Positions 5,454 through 5,651 of a stretch of 5,651 nt of DNA are shown one piece after another. Position numbers and translations under genes: made by a program. A model generated the notes under the pieces. That model searched no databases. It saw only the letters and a list, made by a program, of their open reading frames with translations, and was not told the origin of the DNA. Each line of letters opens with the position of its first letter. The stretch's first letter is position 1. The stretch is from SZUA-217 sp034658975 (GTDB lineage: Bacteria > Actinomycetota > Acidimicrobiia > Spongiisociales > ZC4RG35): positions 1 to 5,651 of the forward strand of contig JAYEGJ010000156.1 of NCBI GenBank assembly GCA_034658975.1, written 5' to 3'.

Positions 5454-5483
5454 AAGCTAACGCCGATGGATCGGTCATGTCAA
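5454..5483 (-). promoter_or_regulatory. Predicted merR operon promoter with central dyad
   Basis: On the - strand a consensus -35 TTGACA (5483-5478) is followed, after 18 nt, by TAGCTT (5459-5454), which fits the actinobacterial TAnnnT -10. Transcription would start near 5447 and leave a leader of about 35 nt with the GGAGG site. The spacer holds CCGAT-GG-ATCGG (5463-5474), whose centre coincides with the spacer centre, as in MerR-type operators. Confidence 0.5.
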
Positions 5484-5484
5484 C

Positions 5485-5501
5485 GTTTTCTTGTGGAAAA
5501 C
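5485..5501. promoter_or_regulatory. Inverted repeat GTTTTC-N5-GAAAAC just upstream of the merR -35
   Basis: Perfect 6-bp AT-rich arms (5485-5490 and 5496-5501) flank TTGTG and end 2 bp from the -35 hexamer. It could be an upstream activator or UP-like element, or a weak 3' hairpin of the preceding TrkA-C gene, whose stop codon lies about 40 nt upstream. Confidence 0.25.
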
Positions 5502-5542
5502 TCTGCTGTGATCCCAAACTGCCTGGTCAGGGAGCTGTCGAG

Positions 5543-5651
5543 TCAGGATGCAGATTGGAGAAACTTGGCGGCCTTCTCGACCTGATCGCGGGTTCCGACC
5601 ACCACCAGACGGTCGCCGGCATTGAGTGGGGTCTCTGGGCCGGGGTTCACG
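5543..5651 (-). CDS. TrkA-C (RCK_C) domain protein, last 35 codons (truncated by window edge)
   Basis: Only the C-terminus is in the window. The peptide starts NPGPETPLNAGDRLVVVG and continues through TRDQVEKAAKFL to a TGA at 5545-5543. The pattern 'NP-x-xxT-x-L-x-x-GD-x-L-VVVGT-x-x-Q-hydrophobic' is the last strand-helix unit of the TrkA-C/RCK_C domain. This regulatory domain sits at the end of potassium channels, TrkA subunits and CPA2-type cation:proton antiporters, where it binds small ligands and gates transport. Which of these the full protein is cannot be told from 35 residues. The gene lies on the same strand as merR, with 130 nt between its stop and the merR ATG; since that gap holds a good promoter, it is probably a separate unit. 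Confidence 0.72.
   Translation of the reverse strand, partial: VNPGPETPLNAGDRLVVVGTRDQVEKAAKFLQSAS

Noticed and set aside
5413..5517. Longer merR forms starting at ATG 5478 or 5517
   Set aside because: They would cover the predicted promoter and the GGAGG site, and the added residues show no MerR-like features.
1..5651. CRISPR arrays, tRNA/rRNA genes, insertion sequences, prophage or defence cassettes
   Set aside because: No regularly spaced repeats, cloverleaf-like sequence, transposase or phage genes were seen on either strand; the gene content is mostly chromosomal metabolism and regulation.

Overview
The window looks like part of an actinobacterial chromosome (phylum Actinomycetota, possibly an Acidimicrobiia-like or marine lineage; the class is a guess). 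The evidence is moderately high GC, a DUF222/HNH gene of the actinobacterial '13E12' type, a Ddn-like putative F420-dependent enzyme, a second split-barrel FMN/F420 oxidoreductase, and a MerR regulator that closely resembles Mycobacterium tuberculosis Rv1830 as I remember it.

Layout: (1) Left edge, + strand: the C-terminal half of L-threonine 3-dehydrogenase (2-484). (2) A 110-bp convergent junction (485-594) with G-rich sequence, a four-run G-quadruplex motif and two hairpins. (3) Everything else is on the - strand. Reading in the direction of transcription from the right edge: the last 35 codons of a TrkA-C domain protein (5543-5651); a promoter region with a TTGACA -35, a TAnnnT -10 and three small dyads (about 5426-5501); then a tightly packed gene series. 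The series is a MerR regulator (4939-5412), a 145-aa PD-(D/E)XK-like protein (4505-4942), gcvT (3459-4508), a pyridoxamine-phosphate-oxidase-like split-barrel protein (2968-3456), a monoacylglycerol-lipase-like hydrolase (2115-2924) and a Ddn-type deazaflavin oxidoreductase (1732-2115). After a 63-bp gap comes a DUF222/HNH protein (595-1668). No gene-free stretch exceeds 300 bases.

The six genes from merR to the Ddn-like gene are joined by overlaps of 4, 4 and 1 nt and gaps of 2 and 43 nt, so they are very probably one operon with translational coupling. The operon mixes a regulator, a nuclease-fold protein of unknown role, one glycine-cleavage enzyme without its usual partners, two redox enzymes and a lipase. 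Threonine dehydrogenase on the opposite strand feeds glycine formation, and GcvT takes part in glycine breakdown.

The points most worth a second look are: the nuclease-like gene, which has no ATG/GTG/TTG start that keeps its conserved N-terminus and appears to begin at a CTG overlapping the merR stop as CTGA; its PD...ExT motif in place of PD...ExK; and a perfect-arm dyad centred exactly in the 18-bp spacer of the predicted merR promoter, a geometry typical of MerR-family operators.
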